NCBI GenBank assembly: GCA_963932465.1
Contig: OZ010795.1
Span: 476,956,806-477,020,805 of the forward strand
Source of the DNA: Maratus speciosus
Taxonomy: Eukaryota; Arthropoda; Arachnida; Araneae; Salticidae
Length of the DNA: 64,000 nt
Direction of reading: 5' to 3'
The position numbers and the translations under genes were made by a program. Position 1 is the stretch's first letter; every line of letters begins with the position of its first letter. Shown one piece after another: positions 43,676 to 55,135 of the stretch. The notes under the pieces were generated by a model. It did not search any database. It had not been told where the DNA came from and was given only the letters and a program-made list of their open reading frames with translations.

Positions 43676-43679
43676 CTAG

Positions 43680-44619
43680 CGTGTTTTTAATAATGAATAG
43701 ATTCTTCCATGAAAATAGATTTGCTTATGTATTTTTAAGTTATTAAATTATGTTTATGTAAATTAAATTTCAAATATGGAAGATTTGGTAAGTTATTGTA
43801 TTTTATTTTGTTTTCGCAAGATTATTTTTCGCTTTATAAGCTTTATCAAATTTTCATCTGTTTCGCAAGAATTTGAAATTACTTGTAAAATTTCAATACT
43901 TTCATTTTAACTGTATCTGATGAATTTATTTTATACTTTAAAAAGTGATTATCTAAAAAAAAAGAAAAAAAAATGAGTTTGTGCGTAAAAAACACGCAAG
44001 GAAGAATTCAAATTATCTGTCACAAGTGTCTTTATATTGTCGTTTTTATACAACCTTTTTACGTCTCTCAGAAGCATTTAAAGCATTTTTCTTTGTTCTA
44101 TCTTTAAATGAAATCAATTATTTTCCATTATCCCAAGGATTTTCTTTTTCAGGATTTTAATAAATGGTCAGAAATGAATGAATCCCTTGTGTATATATTG
44201 GTCTATTCAGCTATTTCAAAAAAATAAATTTCAAGCACAAACGACCAAATTACTACCTTTTTGTTACCTTGTTTGTTCGTTTTGTAAGAGATTTCATGTA
44301 TTGAATTTTTTCAAAAGTAATTAATTTGAAAATAAAATTACTAAAAAGATTACAGAACTACAGTGAGGAACCAAAAAGTGTTAATGACTTCGTTTTTGTT
44401 TTTTTCATTTTAGGAAAATTTTTAAGATTTTCTTATTTTAATATTTTTCCGATATTTAAAAACCTACCTTCGGGGCATTTTTTAAAAATATGAAATTTTC
44501 CTTAACTACATGTGTTTTTAATTAAAACAGGGAATAAAACTACGAATTCAAATAAATTTTTAATGGAATTTTAATTAACTTTTCAAATTTAGGCAATATT
44601 TATTCTAATTTTAGTAAAG
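43680..44619. repeat. Collinear duplication, copy 1 (last part)
   Basis: Matches about 58090-58950: GATTTGCTTATGTATTTT, AAATTAAATTTCAAATA, AAGATTATTTTTCGYTTTATAA, AAAAACACRCAAGGAAGAATTC and GGTCAGAAATGAATGAATCCC in order. No gene. Confidence 0.72.
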
Positions 44620-45092
44620 CATTGCGTTTATAAAATTACCAAATAAAGCCTTTGTGCAACAATATTGAAAAACCAACGTTTAAAAATGCACTCTTTAGTC
44701 AATGACTTATTTAGTTCTCCTGATTTTCCAAGGATATGGAAATCATTAATTTCATTTCCCCCTTTTTTTTGGTTTCTTTTTCTCTCCTCCTCCGGTAGAT
44801 GTCGCTACTTGTCCACCCAGTCGTTTCTGCTGCTTCTCTCTCATTGGTTGTATTTGGCGTCTTCGCTACCCGCATCAGGTATATAAGGCTCAAAATTTAC
44901 AATAATAAATACAAATGAACTCTGTCTATCATTTTGCTCAGCCTTGCTTTTTCTATCACGCTGTTCCTTTTTCCCTATCTTGCACTGAAGAAGAATCTCG
45001 CTAGTAGATTTGAAACAGCTGTTTGCTGCTTTTCATATATTTTTTGTGCATTTTTAAACGTTGGTTTTTCTGCTTTTTAACATTGCGTTTAT
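44620..45092 (+). mobile_element. 449-bp insert with 12-bp duplication carrying a hammerhead-like core
   Basis: CATTGCGTTTAT at 44620-44631 and 45081-45092 flanks the insert. Inside, AACCAACGTTTAAAAATGCAC (44671-44691) is mirrored at 45046-45066, a TATA-like GGTATATAAGGCTC lies at about 44878-44891, and the ribozyme-like core is at 44985-45023. A promoter followed by a ribozyme is the layout reported for Penelope-like terminal repeats and retrozymes. Two overlapping small frames are not convincing genes. Confidence 0.6.
44985..45023 (+). ncRNA. Hammerhead ribozyme-like core
   Basis: CTGAAGA (44985-44991), stem II with AATCT/AGATT pairs (44992-45011), GAA (45012-45014), stem III ACAGCTGT (self-complementary, 45015-45022) and T at 45023, giving a GUU triplet. 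GCA upstream (44982-44984) pairs with TGC downstream (45024-45026) as stem I. All invariant bases are present. Confidence 0.65.
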
Positions 45093-47110
45093 GCCAAACC
45101 TTCTATAACGAAATCTATTCAATATATTTCACTTTTTTTTCAACAATATATTATCAAACCACTTACCTGTGTTGTGCATCAAAAGATTTGCAATACCTCT
45201 TAAATTTACTAACATAAACCAAATTTTGAATAAAAAACATGTTTTTTTTTTTATTTTACGCGTTGGTTTTTACCTTTTAATTAATGAACTAAGCCTGTAT
45301 ACAAAAATCGGCCTAATTTTCGAAGCGTTGTCACTGGTCGTACTCAGATTTTTGCAGACAACCCTATTTAACACAGAATTGTAAAATCTTAGTTTTCACA
45401 CTGATTTCATCTTTTAATTAATGTACTAAGTAAGCAATGGAAATTCACATGTGAGATTATGCTCCTTTCTTCCCGCTTTAACTAGGCAGCCCTATAACGT
45501 TTGATTTGAATGATATACTATACAATATTTTTTAATTTCTCAACTTTTATTAAAAGATAGCTAAATTTTGATTCAATCGCCTCTTGGACAATAATTGCTG
45601 GAAGTGCGCGTTAAATTATGATATACGTTTTTAAATTTAACTAATTTTTTGCATGTTAGTTGATGTGTATAAATTATATAGATCATATACAGGGATGCAC
45701 AAAATAATTCTAATTCATTATCCGCTTATTTTTTAAATTACTTAAGAAGGATTTTCAAATGTGTAGTGCATCTCAGAAATGAACTAAATTTCTGCATACT
45801 ATGTAATATATATGTGAATCTATAGACCACATACAGAGCTTCACAAAAGAATTCGTATATTTTTGCGACTATAGATGGTAATTATTAAAATCAGGCATTC
45901 AAATGAGTTATGTGTTTTCCAAATTATTTACTTTGACATCACCTTTCGCCTTATTAAGCGTTGCAGTTTAATTACCGTATTTCCAAAAATTGGTAATGTA
46001 TGCTTTACGCATAAATTTCCTTTGTTAAATAAAATCATTTTGATTTTATGATTTTTCAAAAGTTTTTACTGTTATGTATCATTATTGTGTAAAACCTTCA
46101 AATTTTCTCATGTAATCCCAGATTTGACGCTTAAGTGTTATTCCCAATTCTTTTTTATGTGTTATTCAAGTATGTATAAACAGAATCGAAGACCACATTT
46201 TTAGCAATATGATCATCAAACAGAAGTAAGCTTAAAACTCATAAGTCATTTTTATTTCGACCAAACTTATGCATCACACTATTTGGTTCAGTTTACTTTA
46301 AAATCACTTTAGTCTCTAAACAGACTTCAGTACTATCTATACTATAAAAGACAAATGTGTCCGCGCATAAAGTTAACGTCACTTTAACGGTGCAACAGCA
46401 GATGATTAAATTTAGCTTTTATTAATTTTTATTCCAATTTTTCATACTTCTAAATACCACGCATTTTCAATTTTTACACCACCGAATAGTAATAAAAATG
46501 TACTTTCAAATGCAATATGCTTGAAAACTATACCGCAATTTGTTTGAAAACTTTATCGCAATTTACGCTATTTTTACTGCTTTAAAAATAATTTCCAAGC
46601 ACAATTTTTTAAAAAGGATGTCTGTAACGTGCAGACGATTACAATTTATAAATCAGTTATGCTTAAATTAATATAAATACATCACCGTTTGTTTACAGTT
46701 TATATTCCGTAGCGAAATTAAAACATTCATCAATCAATAAATAAAACAATAGAATATAAATAAAACACAAATTTAATACATTTAACCGAATTTCACTGTT
46801 AAACCACTGAAAGTAATAGAACCAAAAAGACTGATTATAAATAGCGATCTTTGGCTATTTCTTCGGCTGTTAACTCTTAGGCAAATCCAGTATGAAAATA
46901 GCGTTTTAATACGTTTTAAAACTTTATTTGAACGCATTATTGCTACTTTTAATGTAAATATTATTTGTGGAATTGTTAGTGGGCTTTCTAAAAAGTTATA
47001 TTAAATGTAAAAAATCTAGTAGTTCATCCATAAACAAGTGGGTAAGTGTGATCACAGACCGCACAGAGGGTTTCGTTTAATATTCCTTTTAAAACACTTT
47101 ATCTTTTTTC
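45093..47110. other. AT-rich sequence, no gene
   Basis: Patches at about 45650-45860 resemble 8870-9075 (GCATGTTAGTTGATGTGTATAA type; ATATACAGGGATGCACAAAA), so remnants of the duplicated sequence continue here. At 46343 TCTATACTATAAAAGACAAA resembles a Helitron 5' end, but no partner 3' end was found. Confidence 0.45.
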
Positions 47111-47289
47111 GAAATATGTTAGTTCCACATTTCACCACCAGGGGGCGCACGCTATTCTACACAAACCTCTATCCGAACGAAACTCCGTTTTACCACCTAT
47201 CCGTAGGTATATTAGTCGAGAGGATCGAGTCTATAGCACCCGAGATAGGTAGGCGGCCCCTGGCGGTAAAAAGTGGAACTGAAATATGT
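47111..47289. mobile_element. MITE with 9-bp duplication (Mutator-like candidate)
   Basis: GAAATATGT at 47111-47119 and 47281-47289 flanks 161 bp. The ends AGTTCCACATTTCACCACC and GGCGGTAAAAAGTGGAACT are inverted repeats of about 28 bp with CAGGGGGC / GCCCCTG inside. A 9-bp duplication is characteristic of the Mutator superfamily. No coding capacity; the frame at 47038-47310 crosses the whole element and is a chance frame. Confidence 0.68.
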
Positions 47290-47399
47290 AAGGCTATGTG
47301 CATAATATGAAAGAGTGGTCAAAGTGGTGTCGGGAAAAGTTTGAAAAGTACCCCCTGGGTGCAATGGGGGAGGTTAGAAAAATTGTTTAAATTACACAA

Positions 47400-47625
47400 G
47401 TTAGAGCCCGGTGGGTAAATAATATAAGACTTTTTGAAAATTTTATGATTTTTCGTGTGATCACAAGTGTTCTGCTATACGTATGCAAAATTTCAAGACT
47501 CCAACATATATAGTTTCTGAGAACGGGCTCTGTGACGGACAGACAGACAGACAGACAGAGGAGCGGGCTGAATAGGATTTCGTCAGATGAATGAAACCAT
47601 AATAAAATAAAAGTCGATCCGTCCT
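47400..47625. repeat. (GACA)n microsatellite with a Helentron-like context
   Basis: GACGGACAGACAGACAGACA at 47534-47558 follows AAATTTCAAGACTCC...AGTTTCTGAGAACGG, similar in layout to the unit-to-microsatellite junction at 42.28 kb. No terminal hairpin was recognised. Confidence 0.35.
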
Positions 47626-47836
47626 TGCCTTTTCACCGCAGTCTTTGTGATTATTTGCTGATACGTTTTTCATTAATTTTTGATTAACTGCAATTTTTTT
47701 TTTCAAACAACGTGTTTTAATGAATTTAAGAATACGTCAAAAGTCGCTTGCGGAACCGCTTAAAAATTACCTCATTTATTGCTGTGCCTTTTAAATTGTG
47801 CAGAGAAAAAAGGATGTTATAATATCAGAAATTTTA

Positions 47837-49232
47837 TGGGGTATTTCTAAATGAATATCGGGGTTTTAACGCTTTGTCGAATTTATTACATAAAACTTAA
47901 AATTATAATTAATACATAAAATGAAAGAGCAACTCAAACAGTTTCACTTACAAGGTTACAAGTGTTCAATATGAGCACATTTCGTCACACGGCACACATC
48001 AAGTCGATAGCTCAGTTTTTTCCAAACGTTGAATAGTGTTTGTCAGGTCATTGTTGCAACAGCTGCAACACTGTAAAAAAAATTCCGCAACGTTCCTGGG
48101 AAAAAATGGGAAGCTGAGTTGCCCATTATTTCCAAGAAACATTTCTTGAAAATGACTGGAACTTTACTGTATATGTTAAAAACTTTCTACAGAAATGCCA
48201 GTAAGTTTCCTGCAAAATACCAGGAATATTTCTGTTGACAGCAAAATATTACTGACATTTCACAGCATGCGGGATCCGCAGACGATTTTTACATTTCCAG
48301 TTGACAATTTTCGCTTTATTATCATTATTTGTTAGAATGAAAAAATATTTTGAAATTGACATCAAAATTATTATTTATAATTTACACGAAAAAATAAATT
48401 TTCAGTTAAAATTCAATAAAGTAAATATATATATGATATATCGTTTCTGAACTTTGCTTAAAATATAAAAATATATAAATGTAAATAATAATTAGAAAAA
48501 AAATCTAGACAAAATATTTTGGATTTTCGTCAGTAATTATGTTAGTTTACAAGTTAGATAAAATGCATATAAATTTTCATGAAAAAAAAAAACCTAAACG
48601 TAATTGTATATTTTTTCCGAAAATAAAAAAAAAATTCAAATTTGCAGCAATTCAAAGTGTCAAATATATATCAAATTTAAATCAAATTGTAATAAAGTGT
48701 TAAAATATAAAATTAATTAAAAAAGAAAAAAAAGTCAAGAGGTAGCATCGAACTCGGGCCGTACGGGTGGCGTGCGAGCTTTCTGCGTCCACACCACGAA
48801 AGACACGTTGAGAGCTGCAAACTAATGGGTATTTGAAACGTATGCTAAACCTCAGCATCTAATTTCTGAAAATGTAAGGCCCATTTGAAGAAATCCTTTC
48901 ACAAGAATAATTAGAGGTAAGAACTCTAAAACATACTTTAAATTAATCTAAATCGGCGAGAATCATGTTTGATGGTCCCCTGGTTAATGGAGATCCAAAT
49001 AATAGGTGTATTTTTTTTTTTTACACCGTCTGCTCGTTAAACATTCCACAGACAAGTACGAGAGATAATCTCTTAGCGATGTCACAGAGGTATTGTATTT
49101 TCATCTGAATTGTCTTGACAATAGAGACGTAAAGGATTATGTCGTCTATTGATTTATTTGCATTCCATATTGATTTTTTTACATTCATTTAAGGAATTCG
49201 TTTTCGACACTCGCGCGCGAGCAACGGATTAT

Positions 49233-49271
<39 letters not shown>

Positions 49272-49735
49272 GGCCGCAGCGTTTTGCTATTTCCAACTTT
49301 TGTTCAGGAACGTTTCAGATAAGAAAACCAGAATTTCACAGGAAAGAGCTAAATTATTCTGAAAACCTGAGAAAAGGCAAAACGTTCCTGGATTTTACAT
49401 GGAACGTTACTATTTTTTTTTTTTACAGTGAATGGTCAACTGGTAGTGAAGGCACATGCACACGATACTTTATGAACACCCACAGGTAGAAATCACATTG
49501 AGTCAGGTCGGGTGAACTACTGAACAGAACGTCTTTACTAATCAACGTTTGGGAAGAACTGCTGTCGACTTGATGTGTGCCATGTGACGAAATGTTCTCA
49601 CATTGAACACTTATAAGCTTGTAGGAAAAACTGTTTGAGTTGCACTTTCATTTTACGTATTAATTATACTTTTAAATTTTATGTAATAAATAGTACCAAG
49701 CGTTAAAACTCCGATATTCGTTTAGAAACACCCCG
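47837..49735. mobile_element. Fold-back mariner derivative, both arms from the 3' end
   Basis: Ends GGGGTATTTCTAAATGAATATCG and the mirror CGATATTCGTTTAGAAACACCCC are flanked by TA (47835-47836, 49736-49737). The left arm on the minus strand and the right arm on the plus strand both encode the C-terminus of a DUF4817-type mariner transposase (YRLDVCRVTKCAHIEHL on the left; RLDVCHVTKCSHIEHL near 49575-49625 on the right). The parent's 3' end is thus present twice in inverted orientation and the 5' end is lost. A CACTGT element (48069-49430) sits between the arms. Confidence 0.75.
48069..49430. mobile_element. CACTGT-type element B, 1.36 kb
   Basis: Ends CACTGTAAAAAAAATTCCGCA and the mirror ...TTTTTTTTTTACAGTG, with subterminal AACGTTCC on both sides. 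The flanks (GCAA / AATG) give no clear TA. The interior is AT-rich, with an A-run at about 49236-49267 followed by ATGGCGGCCGCAGCG. A minus-strand tRNA-like string with GAGTTCGATGC lies at about 48740-48808. No open frame. It is the longest member of the CACTGT group. Confidence 0.65.
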
Positions 49736-50455
49736 TATATATGTTTTTCGTCTATATTCGGCATCCCGGGATGCCCGGGTTTTTCCCCTTGTTTTCTAAA
49801 AGGAAACTTATAAGGCTACCATTAAAACTACCTTGATCAGAAAAAAAAAACTTTTTTTACCCTTTTTTTTACCTGCATGGATACCAATTAATATCCATGT
49901 AGGCAATCAATTGGTATCAATATAGACTTACTTTTATCCACCTTGACACCAATTATTAGCCCCCGGTACGGTATGCTATTTCTTTCTACCAGCTTATTTT
50001 GTGTAGTCTCCAAAAAATAACGTTAGTTTACAGAAGCTAGCCGTAAAACAAAGCAGTACGATTAAATACTCTATAGCAATATTTTTTAACTTCTAAGCAT
50101 CGCACATTTTCAATTTTCATACCGTCGTATTCGAAAAAAAAAAGGACTTTTTAATGCAATTTCTTTGAAAACTGTATCTCCATTTATTTTTTAGATATTA
50201 ATATTTTTTGTAGTTTTTAGAGCCATTTGTTTAATATTAGCAACGGAAGAAGTCCATTTCTGTAGAAAGTAAAGGAAAAATAGTTGTAAAATATTAATTA
50301 TATATTTTAGTTGCTATTTTCTCTTAACAACCGAAAGAAAATGTAATTAAAATACGTGCTATTTTGAAAAAAAGATAAACGAATGATTTCTGTTAAAACA
50401 ATGTAACTATCATAAACTATATATTTAATTTTAAGTATCTATGAATCATTAGATA

Positions 50456-50489
<34 letters not shown>

Positions 50490-50712
50490 TCAATTTTCTT
50501 GAATGACGGCATCTTTTTGCTACATTTGTGTATTATTTCCCGATAGTGATGTGCTATGCATACTTTACTGTAGATGTTTAAGAGTGGATCGTAAATATGG
50601 AATTCTTAAGCGATGCGAATGGCGTCATTTTACATAAAATAAAAGCGCGTGCTTTAAGTCTTAAAATTGAAGTACGTTTCGTACTGCTGTAGAGTCCCGC
50701 TTTACCCAGTTA

Positions 50713-50984
50713 TTTTCTTCTGATGGACTGGTGACTTCTATTATTATGAAACAGCCATTATAAATGAAGTGTTAGGTGAAGATGAAAGAGCAGCTTTAAA
50801 AAGTTAGACCTCTGATTTTTTTCTCAGAATGAGGAGAAAAAATGCCCATAATTTATTTTTGAAAAAAAAAAATTATGGCCATTTTTTCTAACTTTTTACG
50901 ACTGCTCTTTCATTTTCACCTAATGCTTCATTTATAATGGGTCTTTCATAATAATAGAAATCATCAGTCCATCAGAAGAAAATG
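50713..50984. mobile_element. Fold-back MITE, copy 2
   Basis: Same family as 4133-4444: TTTTCTTCTGATGGACTG, GAAGTGTTAGGTGAAGATG and the mirrored right arm to CAGAAGAAAATGA. The right arm has lost the block opposite CTGATTTT, so the hairpin has a larger loop. GTAGAGTCCCGCTTTACC precedes it, as in copy 1. Confidence 0.75.
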
Positions 50985-51334
50985 AAGTAATGGAAATGCC
51001 GAGGGCTATACTAAATTCTGAAAAAGCAGAATTCCTGTTCTCTAGTGTTATCGCTTTTCTAAATAATTTAAAAAAACAATTATTTAGTTTGAAACTTTAA
51101 TAAAATAAATAGAAACGGATGAATCCCTTTGTGCTAACATTAATTTGTTTCAGGTACTTACAAAATTAAATTTCATACGGGAAATACCAAGTTTATTCTT
51201 TTATTAAACATCTCGTTTTTGTAAGATTCGTTGTCTGTTTGAAAAATTACCAAGTATTCATCTAATTGGAAGAGTTCGATTAGAAAATTGCTTTTAAAGC
51301 AATGATAAACACTTTTTTCTAATGTTGTATTTTA

Positions 51335-51533
51335 CACTGTTAAAAATTTGCAGCATTCTGTCCTGTCATTTGACCGTTTTTATTGAAAACGCTTACACAA
51401 CCGTAATTTAACACTATTCTGACCGTATTATTAGCCATTTTATGGTCCGAATATAGTTAAATTACGGCTATGAAACCGTTTTTTCAAAAAACGGTCGGAT
51501 GACTGGACAGAAGGCTGCAAATTTTTAATAGTG
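51335..51533. mobile_element. CACTGT-type hairpin MITE E
   Basis: Ends CACTGTTAAAAATTTGCAGC and GCTGCAAATTTTTAATAGTG; TA on both sides (51333-51334, 51534-51535). The collinear site near 9490 reads TATTTTTAGAAAAAAAAAT without insert, which proves a TA duplication. Stem blocks CTGTCCTGTCATTTGACCG and CGGTCGGATGACTGGACAG pair. The same family starts at 63910. Confidence 0.9.
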
Positions 51534-53038
51534 TAGAAGAAAAAAATATTTTAATTTGTTTAAAATATTTAATATCCTTGTTTCGAAATACATTTGAGAA
51601 ATTTACTTTCTGGTTTATAAAATGAAAATTGAAATTTTAGATTAAATTAAAAATTAAAAATTAAGTAGATTCAAATAACCAGTCACAAATAAGAATTTTA
51701 ACAAAACCAATTGTATTAATTTTATCTAAGAAAATAAACAAAAATAAATAAAATAAAATACAGCATTGAAAGAGATAATTAGAAACGAATGCATACCTTG
51801 TGTAAATACTGATTTGTTCAACTATTTTACAAAATTAATTTTCTGACAGGGAATACCAAATTAATTCTCTTATCTGGTTCTTGGTTTTTGTAAGGTTGTT
51901 TGTTTGTTTTAGTATTCAGATCTTTGAAAAGAACTTGATTAATTTTTTTAAAAGCAGGTAAAGATTTCTTTCTTTAATGGAATACTTTAGATTTCTTTAT
52001 TCGTTAAAAAGTATTGCTAAAATCTCAATATATTCTTCAAACTACATTAAAAAAAAATAAGTAAATTCGCTTTTATAAAAATGTTATAGTTGAAATTTGA
52101 GGTTGTACATATATATGGCAAAAAAAAAAAATGGAATTCGAATATTCAGTTTCAAATAAGAACTTAAACGAAACCAATTATTTTACTTTAATGAAAAAGA
52201 AAACATAAATATATAATTATAAACGAATGAACCGCTTGTATAAAAACAAATATATTTGTTCGTTTTACAAAAAAAAACTTCAGAGAAGAAAGAACAAACT
52301 AATTTCTTTCATTCAAGCCTCCGTTTTTCTTAATTATAATTTATTTTTAAAGAAGTTTAATTTTATATTTAAGAGTAGCTTTTATTTTTTATCTGCCTGA
52401 GGTATATTTACAAATTCAATATTTTTACTCGAACTATGTCAGTTTTTTAATTTATAAAAATCTTTTTAAATATATATAAAATTCCTGGTCTTGCATAAAT
52501 ATCGCACATGAAAATGAATTGAAATATCCAAACATATATTTAAACAGAGCGTCTTTTATAAGGCGAATTTAGTTCTCTCAACTGTATCGAGTTATTTTTT
52601 TTTTTTTTACATAAACTTTAAATGAAACTATTTATCTCAAATTATCTTGAGAACTTTAAAATTAAATATACATTTTAATGTTTTAATGAATAGCTAGAGA
52701 TGCATATATATGTTGTGAAAACAATTATTTGCTTATGTACTTTAATAAATTAAACTTCAAATACTGAAGATCAAATTAATTCTGTATTCATTTCTTCATT
52801 TGCATAGACTGTTTGTTCGTTTCGTTAGCATGCAATCTCTTGAAAAGAGTTTGATTAAAAAGTTGTTTCTAAAGCAACTAAAAACGCATTTTTTTAATTT
52901 TCATATTTTAGAAAACACTTTCCTGTTTTTATCTGTTTAAAATATTCTTGAAATCTTGAGTATTTTTGTTTGAAAGTGCATCTGAGATTTTTTCCCCCTT
53001 AATCAAAGAGTTATTTGTGATATGTGGAGTTGTGCTTA

Positions 53039-53316
53039 CACTGTAAAAAAAATTATGCCAGCTTTCCGGTAGGAATCGGAAAAATAGTTGCCCTTATCGT
53101 ACCGGAATAATTTACAACCCAGCTCGGAATAAAATCCGTAAAATACCGTTTTACTGACTATTTCCTTAATTTTACGGATTTTATTCCGAACTGGGTCGAA
53201 AATTATTCCGGTACGATAAGGGCAACTATTTTTCCGATTCCTACCGGATAACTGGCAGTATTTTTTTTTTTTTTTTTTTTTTTTATTTTTTTTATTTTTT
53301 TTTTTTTTTTACAGTT
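53039..53316. mobile_element. CACTGT-type hairpin MITE C
   Basis: CACTGTAAAAAAAATTATGCC at the left and a long T-run ending TTACAGTT at the right (last G changed). The stem includes AATCGGAAAAATAGTTGCCC and its mirror. The copy-1 site at 13061-13077 reads GTTGTGCATAAATATG without insert, again giving a TA duplication. Confidence 0.85.
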
Positions 53317-54556
53317 TAAATATGTGCATAAAAGAGAATTCAAATAATCAGTCGGAAGAACGTTCAATGCATGATTTTCACAAATCTCTTTAAATTGTCT
53401 AAAAGATATTCGATGTATTTTTCATAATACAAGCCTAAAATAAAACCAATTATTTTACTGTATGCTTAAAAATTTTTGAACATTTAAATAAATGTTTTAA
53501 AACTGGAAAAAGAGTAACATAATTTTAAATATTCACAGTAAGTAACATACCTTTAAAATTGATTTATTTTTTATTTTACAAAATTAAATTCCAGAAAAAA
53601 GCATCTGCAACTGATTTTATTCATTTATCCGTGTTTGTAGGCCTATTTGTTCGTTTCATAATCATTATTAAATATTGAAGTCTTTCAATTGAATTTAATT
53701 AAAAATTAATTTTAGAAACAAATAAATGAATTATTTTTGTTTTATAATCTTAAATGTAATTTTATTTATTATTTTTTTGACGCTCTTTTAAAAATCTAAT
53801 GCTGTTATTTTAATTTACGCAACAGAATTTTCTTTTACAAATCAATAATCTTTTAAGTTTGAGGTCTTATTAAAATAATGTAAAACATAAAAATGATCAT
53901 ACGATTAGTCACAAGTATGTTGGAATATATTTGAGTAATTTTAAATATAAAATTCGTTTCTTCATTCAAGTTCCTTTAATCAACTTTCTTAATGGAAACT
54001 TTAAACGAAACGAATTATTTAACACTGACAAAACGAATTATTTAAAATGAAAGGTTTTGTATAAGTATCCCACATATACTACATTCAAATATAATTATCA
54101 TTTAGTACATTCTATACGGTGTTTTTTTGTAATTTTTTTTTTTTCAAGAGTATCTATTTAAATTTTTAACACAAATTTTAAATAATCCAGAGTATTCTGC
54201 ATTGTCATGCGGATTGTCATAGTTCGATATTTTAATAAATATTTAGAAATGCGTGTGTAAATAATGATCATGTGTATTTTATCAAATTAAATTTAAGTAC
54301 CGAACAAGATGATAATTTTTTTAATGCTTCAGTTTTATTGTTGCGTCTTTGTTCCGAAATTTTTATTAACCATTCAACGTTTCGAAAAGGGTTTAATAAA
54401 ATTTATTTTTAGAGTAGTTAAAATCCCTTTTTTTAATATTATGTTTTAAAAAATATTTTCATAATTTAATTTGTATAAGATACGTCTAAAAAGCTAAACT
54501 GCTTTTGTTTCCGACAACGTTATATACCATTTTTTTCTTTTAAAAAGAATTACCTT

Positions 54557-54559
54557 CAC

Positions 54560-54599
<40 letters not shown>

Positions 54600-54834
54600 T
54601 CCGACTAGCTTTCCTGTAGGAATCGGAAAAATAGTTGCCCTTATCGTACCGGAAAATTTTCCTACCCAGCTCAGAAATCCGTAAAATCGGAATAAAATCC
54701 AAAAAATACCGTTTTAATGAATATTTCCCTTTTTTACGGATTTTATTCCGAGTTGGGTCGGAAAATTTTCCGGTACGCTAAGGGGAACTATTTTTCCGAT
54801 TCCTACAGGAAAACTCCTCTGATTTTTTACAGTG
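54557..54834. mobile_element. CACTGT-type hairpin MITE D
   Basis: CACTGTAAAAA with an A-run of about 36 at the left and TTTTTTACAGTG at the right. The stem AATCGGAAAAATAGTTGCCC matches element C, so C and D are one subfamily. Flanks CTT / TTT do not show a clean TA. Confidence 0.8.
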
Positions 54835-54872
54835 TTTAATATTTGATGTTGTTCATTAATATGACTAGAAAG

Positions 54873-54919
<47 letters not shown>

Positions 54920-54975
54920 TAAGAAAAATTCCAATTCGTCAAGTCATGAGAACGTTTGGTTAGATGATCTTTTTT

Positions 54976-55135
54976 CAATACAGTGGACTCTCGTAAACGC
55001 ACCTCCGCTTAAGACGTATATCCGGTTAATACGGACAGTTTAATTTTGCCCCCCATCATATTTAAATTAATTTTAAGAACATCGTTTAATGCGGTCTTCT
55101 GTTAGTACGGACGAAAAATGGATTCCCTTGGAAGA
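54976..55135. mobile_element. Possible pogo/Tigger-like terminal fragment
   Basis: TACAGTGGACTCTCGTAAACGC followed by CCGCTTAAGACG and CGGTTAATACGGACAG resembles Tigger-type ends that start CAGTNGANYCTCG. No opposite end or coding part was found. Confidence 0.4.

Noticed and set aside
47038..47310. 90-codon frame
   Set aside because: Spans the whole MITE with 9-bp duplication and both flanks, so it cannot be an ancestral coding sequence.
48740..48808. tRNA gene on the minus strand
   Set aside because: A B-box-like GAGTTCGATGC is present, but I could not form a convincing acceptor stem or A box; kept only as a tRNA-like string in element B.
54843..55043. Lysine-rich frame
   Set aside because: Translation of a long A-run; not a gene.
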